This document shows, one piece after another, positions 47,234 to 56,426 of a stretch of 64,000 nucleotides of DNA (position 1 is the stretch's first letter; each line of letters opens with the position of its first letter). The notes beneath the pieces were generated by a model. The model was not told where the DNA came from, ran no database searches, and saw only the letters and a program-made list of their open reading frames with translations. The stretch spans positions 62,001-126,000 of the forward strand of contig CAXTSE010000001.1 in NCBI GenBank assembly GCA_964246985.1, in the 5' to 3' direction. This stretch comes from CAXTSE01 sp964246985. GTDB taxonomy: Bacteria > Actinomycetota > Actinomycetes > Actinomycetales > Microbacteriaceae. The translations under genes and the position numbers were made by a program.

Positions 47234-47725
47234 ATGGCCGAGACCGCCGCCACGACGTGGCTGACGCAGGAGTCGTACGACCGGCTGAACGCCGAGCTCG
47301 AGCAGCTCAGCGGCCCGGCGCGCGCCGACATCGCCAAGAAGATCGAGTCGGCCCGCGAGGAGGGCGACCTCAAGGAGAACGGCGGATACCACGCCGCGAA
47401 GGACGAGCAGGGCAAGATCGAGGCCCGCATCCGCCAGCTGACCCAGCTGCTCCGCCACGCCACTGTCGGCGAGGCGCCCGAGAGCCACGGCGTCGTCGAG
47501 ATCGGCACCGTCGTCACGGCGAAGATCGCGGGCGACGAGACGACGTTCCTCCTCGGCAGTCGCGAGATCGCGGACGACTCGAGCGACATCGAGGTCTACC
47601 CGGCGACCAGCCCTCTCGGCACGGCCATCCTCGGCCTCAAGGTCGGCGAGAAGGCGTCGTACACCGCTCCGAACGGCAAGGAGATCTCGGTCGAGGTCAC
47701 GAAGGTCGACACCTACCGCGGGTGA
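47234..47725 (+). CDS. greA: transcription elongation factor GreA
   Basis: 163-residue GreA: N-terminal coiled coil with QESYDRLNAELEQLSGPARA and AREEGDLKENGGYHAAKDEQ (acidic tip), and the C-terminal FKBP-like domain (DIEVYPATSPLGTAILGLKV). It rescues stalled RNA polymerase by stimulating cleavage of backtracked RNA. AGGGAG precedes ATG 47234. The frame open to 47045 belongs to antisense/intergenic sequence. Stop is 3 bp from the convergent ilvA stop. Confidence 0.96.
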   Translation: MAETAATTWLTQESYDRLNAELEQLSGPARADIAKKIESAREEGDLKENGGYHAAKDEQGKIEARIRQLTQLLRHATVGEAPESHGVVEIGTVVTAKIAGDETTFLLGSREIADDSSDIEVYPATSPLGTAILGLKVGEKASYTAPNGKEISVEVTKVDTYRG

Positions 47726-47728
47726 TGC

Positions 47729-49015
47729 TCAGAAGTCGACCCTCGGGCGGTACCCCGCCTCGCGGAGTCGTGTGAGCACCAGCTCGGCGTGCTGCGGTCC
47801 GCGGGTCTCGATGTGCAGCTCGAGCTCGACCTCGCTGATGGTGAGGTTGCCCTGGTGGCGCGTGTGCAGCACCTCGACGACGTTGGCGTTGGCCGCGGCG
47901 ACGATCTCGGCCGTGCGCGCCAGCTGGCCGGGGCGGTCGGGCAGCGGGATGCGCAGCTTGAGGTAGCGCTCGGAGGCCGAGAGTCCTCGGCTGATGACCC
48001 GCTCCATGACCATCGGATCGATGTTGCCGCCGCTCAGCACGATGACGGTGGGACCGTCGACGGCGTACTTGCCCGACAGCGCGGCGGCCACGCCGACGGC
48101 GCCGGCGGGCTCCACGACCAGCTTGGCGCGCTCGAGCAGCAGCACGAGCGCCTTCGCGGTCTCGTCGTCGGCGACCGTGACGACCTCGTCGACGGCCTCG
48201 CGGATGATGGCGAAGTTGAGCGCGCCGGGCCGGCTCACGATGATGCCGTCGGCGATGGTCGGCGAGGTGGCGATCGCCGTCGGCTCACCGGTCTCGAGGG
48301 ACGGCGGGTAGGCGGCGGCGTTCTCGGCCTGCACGCCGATGATGCGCACCTGCCGGCCGATCTCGGGGGCGAGCTGTGCGAAGGCGCTGGCGATGCCCGA
48401 GATCAGCCCTCCCCCGCCGATCGGCACGACGACGGTCGTCACGTCGGGGACCTGCTCGAGGATCTCGAAGGCCAGCGTGCCCTGCCCGGCCACGACATCC
48501 GGGTGGTCGAACGGCGGGATGATGACGGCGCCTGTGCGCTCCGCGAAGTCGGCCGCGGCCTGGAGCGTCTCGTCGACCACCGTGCCGTGCAGGACGACGT
48601 CTGCGCCGTATCCGCGGGTCGCGAGCAGCTTGGGCAGGGCGACGCCCACGGGCATGAAGATGGTGGCGGCGATGCCGAGCTCGCGCGCCGCCAGCGCGAC
48701 GCCCTGCGCGTGGTTGCCGGCCGAGGCCGCGACGACGCCGCGCGCCTTGTCCTCCGGGCTCAGCTGCGAGAGCCGGTTGAACGCCCCGCGGATCTTGTAC
48801 GATCCGGTGCGCTGCAGGTTCTCGGTCTTGAGATGCACCGGATGACCGAGCACCTCCTCGAGGAAGCGCGACGTCTCCATGGGCGTGGTGGTGACGACGC
48901 TCGAGATCCGCTCGCGGGCGGCGCGGAACTCGGCCAGCGTCGGACCGGGGAGGATGCGCCCGGTCGGCGGCTCGGGGACGGGCTCGGGCGGGGAGGTCGC
49001 GATCTCAGTGGACAC
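47729..49015 (-). CDS. ilvA: threonine ammonia-lyase with C-terminal ACT domain
   Basis: 428-residue enzyme: PLP lysine K74 in LQRTGSYKIRGAFNRL, PLP-phosphate loop VVVPIGGGGLISGIASA, and a single ACT-like regulatory domain from about residue 345 (LKLRIPLPDRPGQLARTAEI). It deaminates threonine to 2-oxobutyrate. With one ACT domain it may be a biosynthetic or catabolic form. GTG 49015 overlaps the end of the transporter gene by 11 nt, so it is second in that unit. Confidence 0.93.
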   Translation of the reverse strand: MSTEIATSPPEPVPEPPTGRILPGPTLAEFRAARERISSVVTTTPMETSRFLEEVLGHPVHLKTENLQRTGSYKIRGAFNRLSQLSPEDKARGVVAASAGNHAQGVALAARELGIAATIFMPVGVALPKLLATRGYGADVVLHGTVVDETLQAAADFAERTGAVIIPPFDHPDVVAGQGTLAFEILEQVPDVTTVVVPIGGGGLISGIASAFAQLAPEIGRQVRIIGVQAENAAAYPPSLETGEPTAIATSPTIADGIIVSRPGALNFAIIREAVDEVVTVADDETAKALVLLLERAKLVVEPAGAVGVAAALSGKYAVDGPTVIVLSGGNIDPMVMERVISRGLSASERYLKLRIPLPDRPGQLARTAEIVAAANANVVEVLHTRHQGNLTISEVELELHIETRGPQHAELVLTRLREAGYRPRVDF

Positions 49016-50180
49016 GGGCGGTCGGTCCCGTCGCCGGAGGGAGCACGTCGGCGGCTGCCGGGTGCGGGTTGACGCGCCACTCGCCGCGGGCGATGTAGCC
49101 GATCATGACGTTCAGCATGGCGACGAGCGGCACGGCGAAGAGCGCACCGGGGATGCCCGCGACGAAGCCGCCGGTCGCCACGGCGAGCACCACCGCGACC
49201 GGATGCACCTTGACCGCCTGCCCCATCACGAACGGCTGCAGCACGTGGCCCTCCACCTGCTGCACGAGGATCACGATGCCGAGCATGATCAACGCCGGCA
49301 GCGGTCCGAGGAACACGAGCGCGACGAAGACCGCGAAGATGCCGGTGGCGACCGCGCCGACCACCGGGATGAACGATCCCAGGAAGACCGCGATGGCGAT
49401 CGGCACGACGAGCGGGAAGCCGCCGTAGAACAGGCCGAGGATGAAGGCGCCGAGGCCGATGCCGACGGCGTCGACGAACGCGACGAAGATCTGCACCTTC
49501 ACGAAGGTGGTGAGGGTCACCCACCCGGCCTCGGACGCGCCGATGACCGCCTCACGCGACCGCTTCGGGAACAGGTTGGCGAGCCAGCGGAACATCCCGC
49601 GCCCGTCGATGAGGATGAACAGCGTCGTGAAGAGCGCGATGAGCGCGCCGGCGAGGACGTGCCCGACCGACGATCCGACCGACACGGCGCCCGAGACGAG
49701 CGTGCCCGAGTCGGACTGCACGAAGGCGACGACATCCTGCACGTAGGCGTCGATGTCGTCGCTCGAGAGGTTGAGCGGCGGACCGGAGAGGAAGGCGACG
49801 AAGTCGTCGTACTTCTGCGCCGTCTGCTCCTGCAGCTCGGGCAGTCCGCTGCGCACCGATAGCACGATCACCGTGATGAGCCCGGCGAGCACCACCAGGA
49901 GCCCGACCAGGCAGACCGCGACCGCGAGGCCCTTGGGCCATCCGTGTTGCATCAGCCAGTTCTTCAGCGGCACCAGGAGGGCAGAGAGCAGGAGCGCCAC
50001 GAAGACCGGCACGGCGACGTCGCGCAGCAGGGTGATGACGAAGCCGAGCAGCACGATCACCGCGACGACGACCAGGATGCGCCAGGACCACGCGGCCGCG
50101 ATGCGCATGCCGGGAGCGACCGTCGCGGTCACCTCCTCGGAGGTGAGAGGCGTATCCGTCTTCTTCCTGCGGAGAACCAT
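49005..50180 (-). CDS. AI-2E family transporter
   Basis: 391-residue permease with about eight membrane segments and a large soluble loop after the third (about residues 120-180). The last half carries FIPVVGAVATGIFAVFVAL and QQVEGHVLQPFVMGQAVKVH, the family signature. Members move small molecules such as autoinducer-2 or ions; substrate unknown. I start it at ATG 50180 because TAGACT (50187-50192, minus) ends 6 nt upstream; the GTG at 50186 abuts the box. Confidence 0.9.
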   Translation of the reverse strand: MVLRRKKTDTPLTSEEVTATVAPGMRIAAAWSWRILVVVAVIVLLGFVITLLRDVAVPVFVALLLSALLVPLKNWLMQHGWPKGLAVAVCLVGLLVVLAGLITVIVLSVRSGLPELQEQTAQKYDDFVAFLSGPPLNLSSDDIDAYVQDVVAFVQSDSGTLVSGAVSVGSSVGHVLAGALIALFTTLFILIDGRGMFRWLANLFPKRSREAVIGASEAGWVTLTTFVKVQIFVAFVDAVGIGLGAFILGLFYGGFPLVVPIAIAVFLGSFIPVVGAVATGIFAVFVALVFLGPLPALIMLGIVILVQQVEGHVLQPFVMGQAVKVHPVAVVLAVATGGFVAGIPGALFAVPLVAMLNVMIGYIARGEWRVNPHPAAADVLPPATGPTARVH

Positions 50181-50242
50181 GCGCACAGTCTAGATATCCC
50201 CGCAGCCCCCGCCGCGCCGGGCGCAGCGCGGATGCCGAGCGG

Positions 50243-51331
50243 CTAGGGGCGCGGCGCCACGCTGACCGGGCTGCCGCGGAAGCTCACGCTGACCGCCTCG
50301 CCCGCCTGCGGCTGCAGCGACACCTCGTGCTGGACGCTCAGCAGCGTGTCGTCGTCGAGACGCACGGCGGTGCGGCGCAGCGATCCGAGGAAGCTGGAGG
50401 CGACGACGGTGGCGGGCAGGCCCGCGGCGCCGGCGGCGCCGAGCACGACGTCCTCCGGACGGATGTAGGCGAGCACGTCGGTCGTGTCGGGCGCCTCCCC
50501 CAGCACGCCGAAGCGCGATCCGTAGACCTCGACCTCGGCCCCCGCCATGATGCCGGGCACCCGGTTGCTCAGCCCCACGAAGTCGGCCACGAACGGGGTC
50601 TGCGGGGTCGTGTACAGCTGCTCGGGGGTGCCGATCTGCTCGATCTGCCCGGCGCGCATGACGGCGACCCGGTCGGCGACGGCGAGCGCCTCCTCCTGGT
50701 CGTGGGTGACGAACAGGGTCGTGATGCCGAGCTCGGTCTGGATGCGGCGGATCTGCTCGCGGAGCGATACGCGCACCTTCGCGTCGAGGGCCGACAGCGG
50801 CTCGTCGAGCAGCAGCACCCGCGGACGGGTCACCAGCGCGCGGGCGAGGGCGACGCGCTGCTGCTGGCCGCCCGAGAGCTGATGCGCGAAGCGGGCTCCG
50901 CGGTCGCCGAGACCGACGAGCTCGAGGGCCTCGGTCGCACGGGCGCGACGCTCGTCGGCGGCGACCTTCCGCATCCGGAGGCCGAACTCGACGTTCTCGA
51001 GCACGGTCATGTGCGGGAAGAGCGAGTACGACTGGAACACCATGCCGAAGTCGCGCCTGTTGGTCGGCAGCGAGGCGACGTCCTCGCCGTCGACGAGGAT
51101 CCGGCCGCCGTCGATCGACTCGAGGCCCGAGAGGGCGCGCAGGGCCGTGGTCTTGCCGCAGCCGGAGGGGCCGAGCAGCGCCACGAACTCACCCGGCTCG
51201 ACCGTGAGGTCGATGCCGTCGAGGGCTCGGGTGCCGCTGTAGTCCTTGACCACGCCGACGAGCTGGACGCGGGCACCCTCCGACGGGGCGAGCACCGAGC
51301 TGGCGGAGGACGGGGTGGCTGTGGTGGTCAT
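50243..51331 (-). CDS. ABC transporter ATP-binding protein (spermidine/iron type)
   Basis: 362-residue ATPase: Walker A ALLGPSGCGKTTALRAL at about 51-67, Q-loop GMVFQSYSLFPHMTV, signature QLSGGQQQRVALARAL, Walker B RVLLLDEPLSALDAKV, H-loop FVTHDQEEALAVADR, and a TOBE domain at the C-terminus (AYIRPEDVVLGAAGAAGLP). The SYSLFPHMTV form is typical of PotA/FbpC-like importers. ATGA overlap with the permease gene upstream. Energises the importer whose binding protein starts at 54108. Confidence 0.93.
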   Translation of the reverse strand: MTTTATPSSASSVLAPSEGARVQLVGVVKDYSGTRALDGIDLTVEPGEFVALLGPSGCGKTTALRALSGLESIDGGRILVDGEDVASLPTNRRDFGMVFQSYSLFPHMTVLENVEFGLRMRKVAADERRARATEALELVGLGDRGARFAHQLSGGQQQRVALARALVTRPRVLLLDEPLSALDAKVRVSLREQIRRIQTELGITTLFVTHDQEEALAVADRVAVMRAGQIEQIGTPEQLYTTPQTPFVADFVGLSNRVPGIMAGAEVEVYGSRFGVLGEAPDTTDVLAYIRPEDVVLGAAGAAGLPATVVASSFLGSLRRTAVRLDDDTLLSVQHEVSLQPQAGEAVSVSFRGSPVSVAPRP

Positions 51332-52143
51332 ACGAGAGTCCGATCCCGGCGCGTCGCTCCGACGCGGCCGATGAGGAGGAGGAGCACGAAGGCGAGAAGA
51401 AGGGCCAGGAGCGCCAGGATGACGGCGACCCACGGATCCGACTGCCCGATCTGCAGGAGGGCCGTCTGCAGGTTGCGACGGTTGAGCAGCGAGGCGATCG
51501 TGAATTCGCCGAGCACGACGGCCACCGAGATGAACGCCGCGGCGAGCACCCCGCGGCGCAGGTTCGGCAGCAGCACGCGCCACAGGACGGTGAACCAGCG
51601 GGCGCCGAGGGTGCGTGCGGCCTCGCTGAGCGTCACGACGGCCACCGCGTCCAGGTTCGCCTGGATGGCGCGGTAGGCGTAGGGCAGCACGGTGATGCCG
51701 TAGGCGAAAGCGAGGGTCCAGATCGACCCTCCCAGCACCTGCACGACGACCGAGTAGACCGGGGCGAGGCCGACCACGAGCACGATCGCGGGGACGGTGA
51801 TCGGGATGATGCAGATGAACTCGAGAACGCGCTTCAGCTGCGGGAACTGCAGCTGCACGAGCACCATCGTCGGCAGCAGCACGACCAGCACGATCGCGAC
51901 CGTCACCGCGGCGAGGATGAACGAGTTGCCGATCGCCTGGAAGAGCTGGCGATACTCGCGTGCGTTCTCGGGGTCGAACAGCGCGGCCCAGTGCTCGAGC
52001 GTGAGGCCGACGGAGGGACCGTCGCTGAATGAGAACTCGATCATCGCGACGATCGGGACCGCGAACAGGATGCCCACCACGCCGAGGATGATCCAGCGGA
52101 CCAGCTTCGAGGGCTCGGTGCCGAGCACGGCGCCGCCGCTCAT
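51328..52143 (-). CDS. ABC transporter permease, second subunit
   Basis: 271-residue inner-membrane permease, six helices. The coupling-loop EAA motif is LSEAARTLGARWFTVLWRVL, with PNLRRGVLAA following. Similar to PotC/FbpB-like subunits. Coupled on both sides by 4-nt overlaps with the other permease (52140-52143) and the ATPase (51328-51331). Confidence 0.92.
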   Translation of the reverse strand: MSGGAVLGTEPSKLVRWIILGVVGILFAVPIVAMIEFSFSDGPSVGLTLEHWAALFDPENAREYRQLFQAIGNSFILAAVTVAIVLVVLLPTMVLVQLQFPQLKRVLEFICIIPITVPAIVLVVGLAPVYSVVVQVLGGSIWTLAFAYGITVLPYAYRAIQANLDAVAVVTLSEAARTLGARWFTVLWRVLLPNLRRGVLAAAFISVAVVLGEFTIASLLNRRNLQTALLQIGQSDPWVAVILALLALLLAFVLLLLIGRVGATRRDRTLV

Positions 52144-53000
52144 GACTGCCACCGCGACGTGCGCTTCTGCAGGGCCGAGTAGCCGGTCATGACGACGACC
52201 ATCACGACGATCATGCCGAGCGCGAGGGCGCCGGCCATGTTCTCGCGGCCGAGCACCGTCTCGCTGACGAGGGCCGAGCGGATCTGGAGGGGCACGATCT
52301 GCGACCCCTGGCTGATGAGGGCGGCGGCCGTCGCATACGACGAGAACGCGTTGGCGAAGAGCAGCAGCAGGCTGCCGAAGAACGACGGCGCGAGGACGGG
52401 GAACGCGATCCGCGTCCAGTAGGTGAATCGAGTACCGCCGAGCGTGGCGTTGGCCTCGGCCCACTGCGGCTTGAGGCCCTCCATCGCGGGCATGAACGTG
52501 ATGATCATGAGGGGCACCTGGAAGTAGATGTAGGGGAGCAGGAGTCCGGGCACCTGGTAGAGCCAGACGCCGTCGGCGTAGATGTCGATGCCGAACGTGT
52601 CGATCAGGATCGTCGTGATCAGACCCTGGCTGCCGATCGCCGCGATGAACGCGAAGGCGAGCATGACGCCGCCGAACTGGGCGAGCACGCTCGAGGCCGA
52701 GTCGACGAACGAGCGCAGCACGCCCTCCGCCCGCGTGCCGAGCATGGCGTAGCAGACCAGCGCGCCGACGACGGCGCCCACGATGGCGGTGACCGCCGAG
52801 ACCCAGAACGAGCTGCCGAAGGTCTTGAGCACGGCCGGGTCGAAGATGCCCGCGACGTTCGCGAGGGTCAGCGATCCGTCATCGGTGAAGAACCCGCTCC
52901 CGACGGCGAGGACGGTCGGGATGGCGAGGAAGAGGAGGACGTATGCCGCGAACGGGAGCAGCCCGAAGGCTGCTCCCGTCCCAGCGGAATTACGAGACAG
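52140..53000 (-). CDS. ABC transporter permease, first subunit, probable CTG start
   Basis: Permease like PotB. The ORF from the first standard start (GTG 52832) has 230 residues and lacks the first membrane helix. The frame stays open upstream and encodes a perfect first helix (GLLPFAAYVLLFLAIPTVL) at 52970-52900. Between the upstream in-frame TGA and 52832 there is no ATG, GTG or TTG; CTG at 53000 (LSRNSAGTGAAFG) gives 286 residues, the normal family size, and overlaps the binding-protein stop (52990-52992). The EAA-type loop is NATLGGTRFTYWTRIAFPVL near residue 180. A sequencing error is the alternative. Confidence 0.75.
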   Translation of the reverse strand: MSRNSAGTGAAFGLLPFAAYVLLFLAIPTVLAVGSGFFTDDGSLTLANVAGIFDPAVLKTFGSSFWVSAVTAIVGAVVGALVCYAMLGTRAEGVLRSFVDSASSVLAQFGGVMLAFAFIAAIGSQGLITTILIDTFGIDIYADGVWLYQVPGLLLPYIYFQVPLMIITFMPAMEGLKPQWAEANATLGGTRFTYWTRIAFPVLAPSFFGSLLLLFANAFSSYATAAALISQGSQIVPLQIRSALVSETVLGRENMAGALALGMIVVMVVVMTGYSALQKRTSRWQS

Positions 53001-54108
53001 CTGCTGCCCAGTTCGCGGCGAGCAGGGTGGCGGCGTCCGCGGCCTGCTCGGGCGTCGGGGTCACCAGCTCACCCTCGAGCTCACCCAGAGCGTCGAGAGC
53101 GTCCTGGTCGACCGTGCCCGAGTCCTGCAGCGTCTGGATGGTCACCGGGTAGGCGCCGCCGACGATGAACAGGTTCTGCGCCTCGGCGCTGTACAGGAAC
53201 TCCTGCCACAGGCGCGCGGCGGCGGGGTGCGGGGCGTCCTTGCTGACGGCCTGGTTGTAGAAGCTGGTGTACACGGCGCCCGGAAGCGTCGTGACCTCCC
53301 AGCCGTCGACGTTCTGCGCGACGGCCAGGTTGTTGTAGCTCCAGTCGAAGGCGACCTTGATCTCACCCGAGGCGATGGCCGCCTCGGTGACGTTCACGGG
53401 GAGGAAGTTGCCCGCGTCGTTCAGCTCGGTGAAGTACTCGATGCCGGGGGTGAAGTCGTCGAGCGTCCCACCCTGCTGCACCGTCGCGAGGCCGACGGCC
53501 GCGAACGCCGCACCGGCCTGGGTCGGATCGCCGTTCAGCGCGACCGCGCCGCGGTAGTCGGATCCGAGCAGGTCGTCGAGGCTCTCGGGCTCGGGGACCT
53601 CGTTGGAGTTGTAGCCGATCGACATCGAGCCGGTGTAGTCGTTGACCCAGAGGCCCGTCGACTCCTTGTTGGCGTCGGGGATCTCGTCCCAGTTGGCGAC
53701 CTGGTACGGGGCGAAGTAGTCCAGGCTGTCGAGGGTGACGGCCGTGCCGAGGTCGAAGACGTCGGGAGCGGTGTCCTGGCCCTTCAGGTTGTCGGCGGCG
53801 GCGATCTCCTCGGCCGACGAGATGTCGGGGTCGGCGTCGTTGATGACGATGTCGTACTTCTCCTGGAACGCCTCCTTGATGGCGCCGTAGTTCGCCCAGT
53901 TGTCGGGGAGCGCGATGACGTTGAGCTCGCCCTCCTCCTCGGCGGCCGCGACCAGGGCGTCTAGGCCCCCGAAGTCCTCGGCCGAGGTGGCCGCCGACGC
54001 GTCGACGTCGCCGGCGGCGGGCGACTCGTCGGCACCGGCGCAGCCGGCGAGGCTGAGCGCGATGATCGCTGCGGCGCTGACGCCGAGCAGAGTGTGCTTG
54101 GTGAACAC
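52990..54108 (-). CDS. spermidine/putrescine-type substrate-binding lipoprotein
   Basis: 372-residue exported lipoprotein: signal MFTKHTLLGVSAAAIIALSL with lipobox LAGC, then a periplasmic-binding fold with LNVIALPDNWANYGAIKEAF, SAEEIAAADNLKGQDTAPDV and SYNNLAVAQNVDGWEVTTLP. Layout matches PotD/FutA-like proteins; the ligand may be a polyamine or an organic cation or metal. GTG 54108 has GGAGGA five bases upstream. The leader of about 65 nt contains a hairpin (GCTCGC at 54137-54142 with GCGAGC at 54150-54155); -10-like TACCGT at 54180-54185 (minus). First gene of the importer operon. Confidence 0.92.
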   Translation of the reverse strand: MFTKHTLLGVSAAAIIALSLAGCAGADESPAAGDVDASAATSAEDFGGLDALVAAAEEEGELNVIALPDNWANYGAIKEAFQEKYDIVINDADPDISSAEEIAAADNLKGQDTAPDVFDLGTAVTLDSLDYFAPYQVANWDEIPDANKESTGLWVNDYTGSMSIGYNSNEVPEPESLDDLLGSDYRGAVALNGDPTQAGAAFAAVGLATVQQGGTLDDFTPGIEYFTELNDAGNFLPVNVTEAAIASGEIKVAFDWSYNNLAVAQNVDGWEVTTLPGAVYTSFYNQAVSKDAPHPAAARLWQEFLYSAEAQNLFIVGGAYPVTIQTLQDSGTVDQDALDALGELEGELVTPTPEQAADAATLLAANWAAAVS

Positions 54109-54281
54109 TGTTCCTCCGTGTGGGTGGCGTTCGACAGCTCGCGCTGTGTGCGAGCAGGGGATGCCGGACGTCTTCTCGCACGGTAGGGATCGGCGACGAC
54201 GGGGCGGCAACCCGAAGGTGAACGGAGGGTGACGTACCGGTGTCCGGAGCCGCTGTCTGCCCCCGTGGCTAGGCTCGGTGC

Positions 54282-55481
54282 GTGGTCGACACCCTGTCCC
54301 CCGCCGCGGCGCGGCGCATCGCCCTCGCCGCTCAGGGATTCGGGCGGCCGCACCCCGAGACGGTGGGCACCCGCCAGCTCAACCTGCTCATGCAGCGTCT
54401 CGGTCTGCTGCAGCTCGACTCGGTCAACGTGTTCGAGCGCAGCCACTATCTGCCGGTGTTCGCGCGGCTGGGGGCGTACGACAAGGCCCTCCTCGACAGG
54501 CTGACGTTCGCCCGCCGCGGTCCGTACATCGAGTACTGGGCGCACGAGGCGGCCGTGCTGCCGGTGGACGACTGGGCTCTGTTCCGGTTCCGGATGCAGT
54601 TCTACCGCGACTGGTTCGCCGCGCACCCCGACCACGAGTGGGCGCAGGCCGAGCCGCGGGTGCTGGAGCGGCTCCGATCCGAGCTGGCCGCCAACGGCCC
54701 GATGCCCGCCAGCGCGTTCGAGCGCGAGGCCGAGCGCGCCCGCGGCCCGTGGTGGGACTGGGACCACGTGAAGCGCGGTCTCGAGCGCATGTTCCGCGTG
54801 GGCGAGGTGGTGTCGGCCGGTCGCAGCAACTTCGAGCGCACCTACGCGCTGCCCGAGCAGGTGCTTCCCGCCGAGGTGCTCGAGCGCGAGGTGCCGATCG
54901 AGGAGGCGAAGTACCAGCTGATGAAGCGCGCGGCGACCGCGCACGGCATCGGCACGCTGCCCGACCTGGCCGACTACTACCGCATCAAGCAGACCCAGGC
55001 GAAGGCGGCATTGCAGCGGCTCGTCGACGAGGGCGAGGTGCTGCCGGTGACCGTACCGGGCTGGGGCAAGCCGGCGTACCTGCACAAGGATGCGCGCATC
55101 CCCCGCCGCATCGAGGGCGCGGCCCTGCTGTCCCCCTTCGACCCCGTGGTCTGGGAGCGTGATCGCGCACTGCGCATGTTCGGATTCCACTATCGGATCG
55201 AGATCTACACGCCCGCTCCGAAGCGCGTCTTCGGCTACTACACGCTGCCCGTGCTCGTCGACGAGGCCCTGGTCGGGCGCATCGACCTCAAGAACGACCG
55301 CCAGGCGAGGGTGCTGCGCGTGCAGTCCGCCTGGCGCGAGGAGAGCTCACCCGTCGGCATCTCGGAGCGCATCGTGCCCGTGCTGAGGCGGATCGCCGAG
55401 TGGCAGGGCTGCGAGTCGATCGAGGTGGCCGACCGCGGGGATCTCGCCGCCGAGCTGACGGCTGCGCTCAGAACTTCGTAG
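54282..55481 (+). CDS. YcaQ-type (AlkX) winged-helix DNA glycosylase
   Basis: 399-residue HTH_42 family protein. The catalytic QxD motif is at residues 44-46 in LLQLDSVNVFERSHYLPVFA, the form typical of YcaQ/AlkX, which unhooks DNA interstrand crosslinks, rather than the QxQ of AlkZ. Winged-helix repeats follow, including RGPYIEYWAHEAAVLPVDDW and LLSPFDPVVWERDRALRMFG. TAGGCT at 54270-54275 ends 6 nt before GTG 54282. Its 3' end overlaps convergent htpX by 14 bp. Confidence 0.88.
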   Translation: MVDTLSPAAARRIALAAQGFGRPHPETVGTRQLNLLMQRLGLLQLDSVNVFERSHYLPVFARLGAYDKALLDRLTFARRGPYIEYWAHEAAVLPVDDWALFRFRMQFYRDWFAAHPDHEWAQAEPRVLERLRSELAANGPMPASAFEREAERARGPWWDWDHVKRGLERMFRVGEVVSAGRSNFERTYALPEQVLPAEVLEREVPIEEAKYQLMKRAATAHGIGTLPDLADYYRIKQTQAKAALQRLVDEGEVLPVTVPGWGKPAYLHKDARIPRRIEGAALLSPFDPVVWERDRALRMFGFHYRIEIYTPAPKRVFGYYTLPVLVDEALVGRIDLKNDRQARVLRVQSAWREESSPVGISERIVPVLRRIAEWQGCESIEVADRGDLAAELTAALRTS

Positions 55482-56355
55482 CGTTGTCGCGCAGGCGCGC
55501 GACGCGGTCGGCGATCGGGGGGTGCGTGCTGAAGAGCCGCGAGATGATGCCGGGTCGGTTGGGGTCGCTGATCCAGAGGTGCGACATCGACGTGTTGGTC
55601 TTCGCCATCGGGCGGCCGTAGGCGCCGAGCTTCTCGAGCGCGCTGGCGAGCGCCTCGGGGTGACGCGTGGTGAGCGAGCTCGTCGCGTCTGCCAGGTACT
55701 CGCGCTGTCGGGAGACGGCGGCCTGGACGACGGCGGCGACGAGGGGCGCGAGGATCGCGGCGACGAGCCCGATCACCAGGATGATGATGAAGGCCGGTCC
55801 GCTTGCGTTGTTGTTCCCGCGGCGACCGAAGAGCATCATCCGGAAGATGATGTCGGCGACGAGGCCGATCGCGACCACGAGGCCGAAGACGACGAGCGAG
55901 ACGCGGATGTCGTAGTTCTTCACGTGGCCGATCTCGTGGGCCATGACGCCCTCGAGCTCGGAGTCGTCCATGATCGCGAGCAGCCCGGTGGTCGCGGCGA
56001 CGACGGCGTGCTCGGGGTCGCGTCCGGTCGCGAAGGCGTTCGGTGCCGGATCGTCGATGATGTACACCTTCGGCATCGGCAGTCCCTCGGTGATGGCGAG
56101 GTTCTCGACGACGCGGTACAGGCGCGGGTTGTCGGCCTTCTGGATCTCGCGCGCGCCGCTCAGCGCGAGGGTCTCGCGGGTCGCCATGAAGTACTGGAAC
56201 CACGCATAGAGGCCCGCCGCCACGAAGACGATCACCGCGATCGACCAGTCGCCGAAGTACCACGCGACCAGCGAGCCGAGGCCGCCGAGGATCAGCAGGA
56301 AGAGCGCGATGATGAGCACGGTGTTGCGCTTGTTCTTGGCGATCGCGCTGTACAT
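55468..56355 (-). CDS. htpX: membrane zinc metalloprotease HtpX
   Basis: 295-residue M48 protease: two N-terminal helices (about residues 12-33 and 38-57), zinc site HEIGH at 140-144 in GVMAHEIGHVKNYDIR, a further pair of helices, and the third ligand in SRQREYLADATSSL. It degrades damaged membrane proteins. GATAAT at 56362-56367 (minus) ends 6 nt before ATG 56355, so htpX has its own leaderless promoter although it follows lemA. Confidence 0.96.
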   Translation of the reverse strand: MYSAIAKNKRNTVLIIALFLLILGGLGSLVAWYFGDWSIAVIVFVAAGLYAWFQYFMATRETLALSGAREIQKADNPRLYRVVENLAITEGLPMPKVYIIDDPAPNAFATGRDPEHAVVAATTGLLAIMDDSELEGVMAHEIGHVKNYDIRVSLVVFGLVVAIGLVADIIFRMMLFGRRGNNNASGPAFIIILVIGLVAAILAPLVAAVVQAAVSRQREYLADATSSLTTRHPEALASALEKLGAYGRPMAKTNTSMSHLWISDPNRPGIISRLFSTHPPIADRVARLRDNATKF

Positions 56356-56383
56356 GTGGTGATTATCCCGTCATACGCCAAGA

Positions 56384-56403
56384 GCCCGCTGAGCGGGCCC
56401 TCG
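56384..56403 (-). terminator. hairpin between lemA and htpX
   Basis: GCCCGC and GCGGGC around a TCA loop, read on the minus strand, followed by TCTTGG. It may partly terminate the lemA transcript before htpX. Confidence 0.5.
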
Positions 56404-56426
56404 GAGTCGGATCGGCGGTCAGGAGA

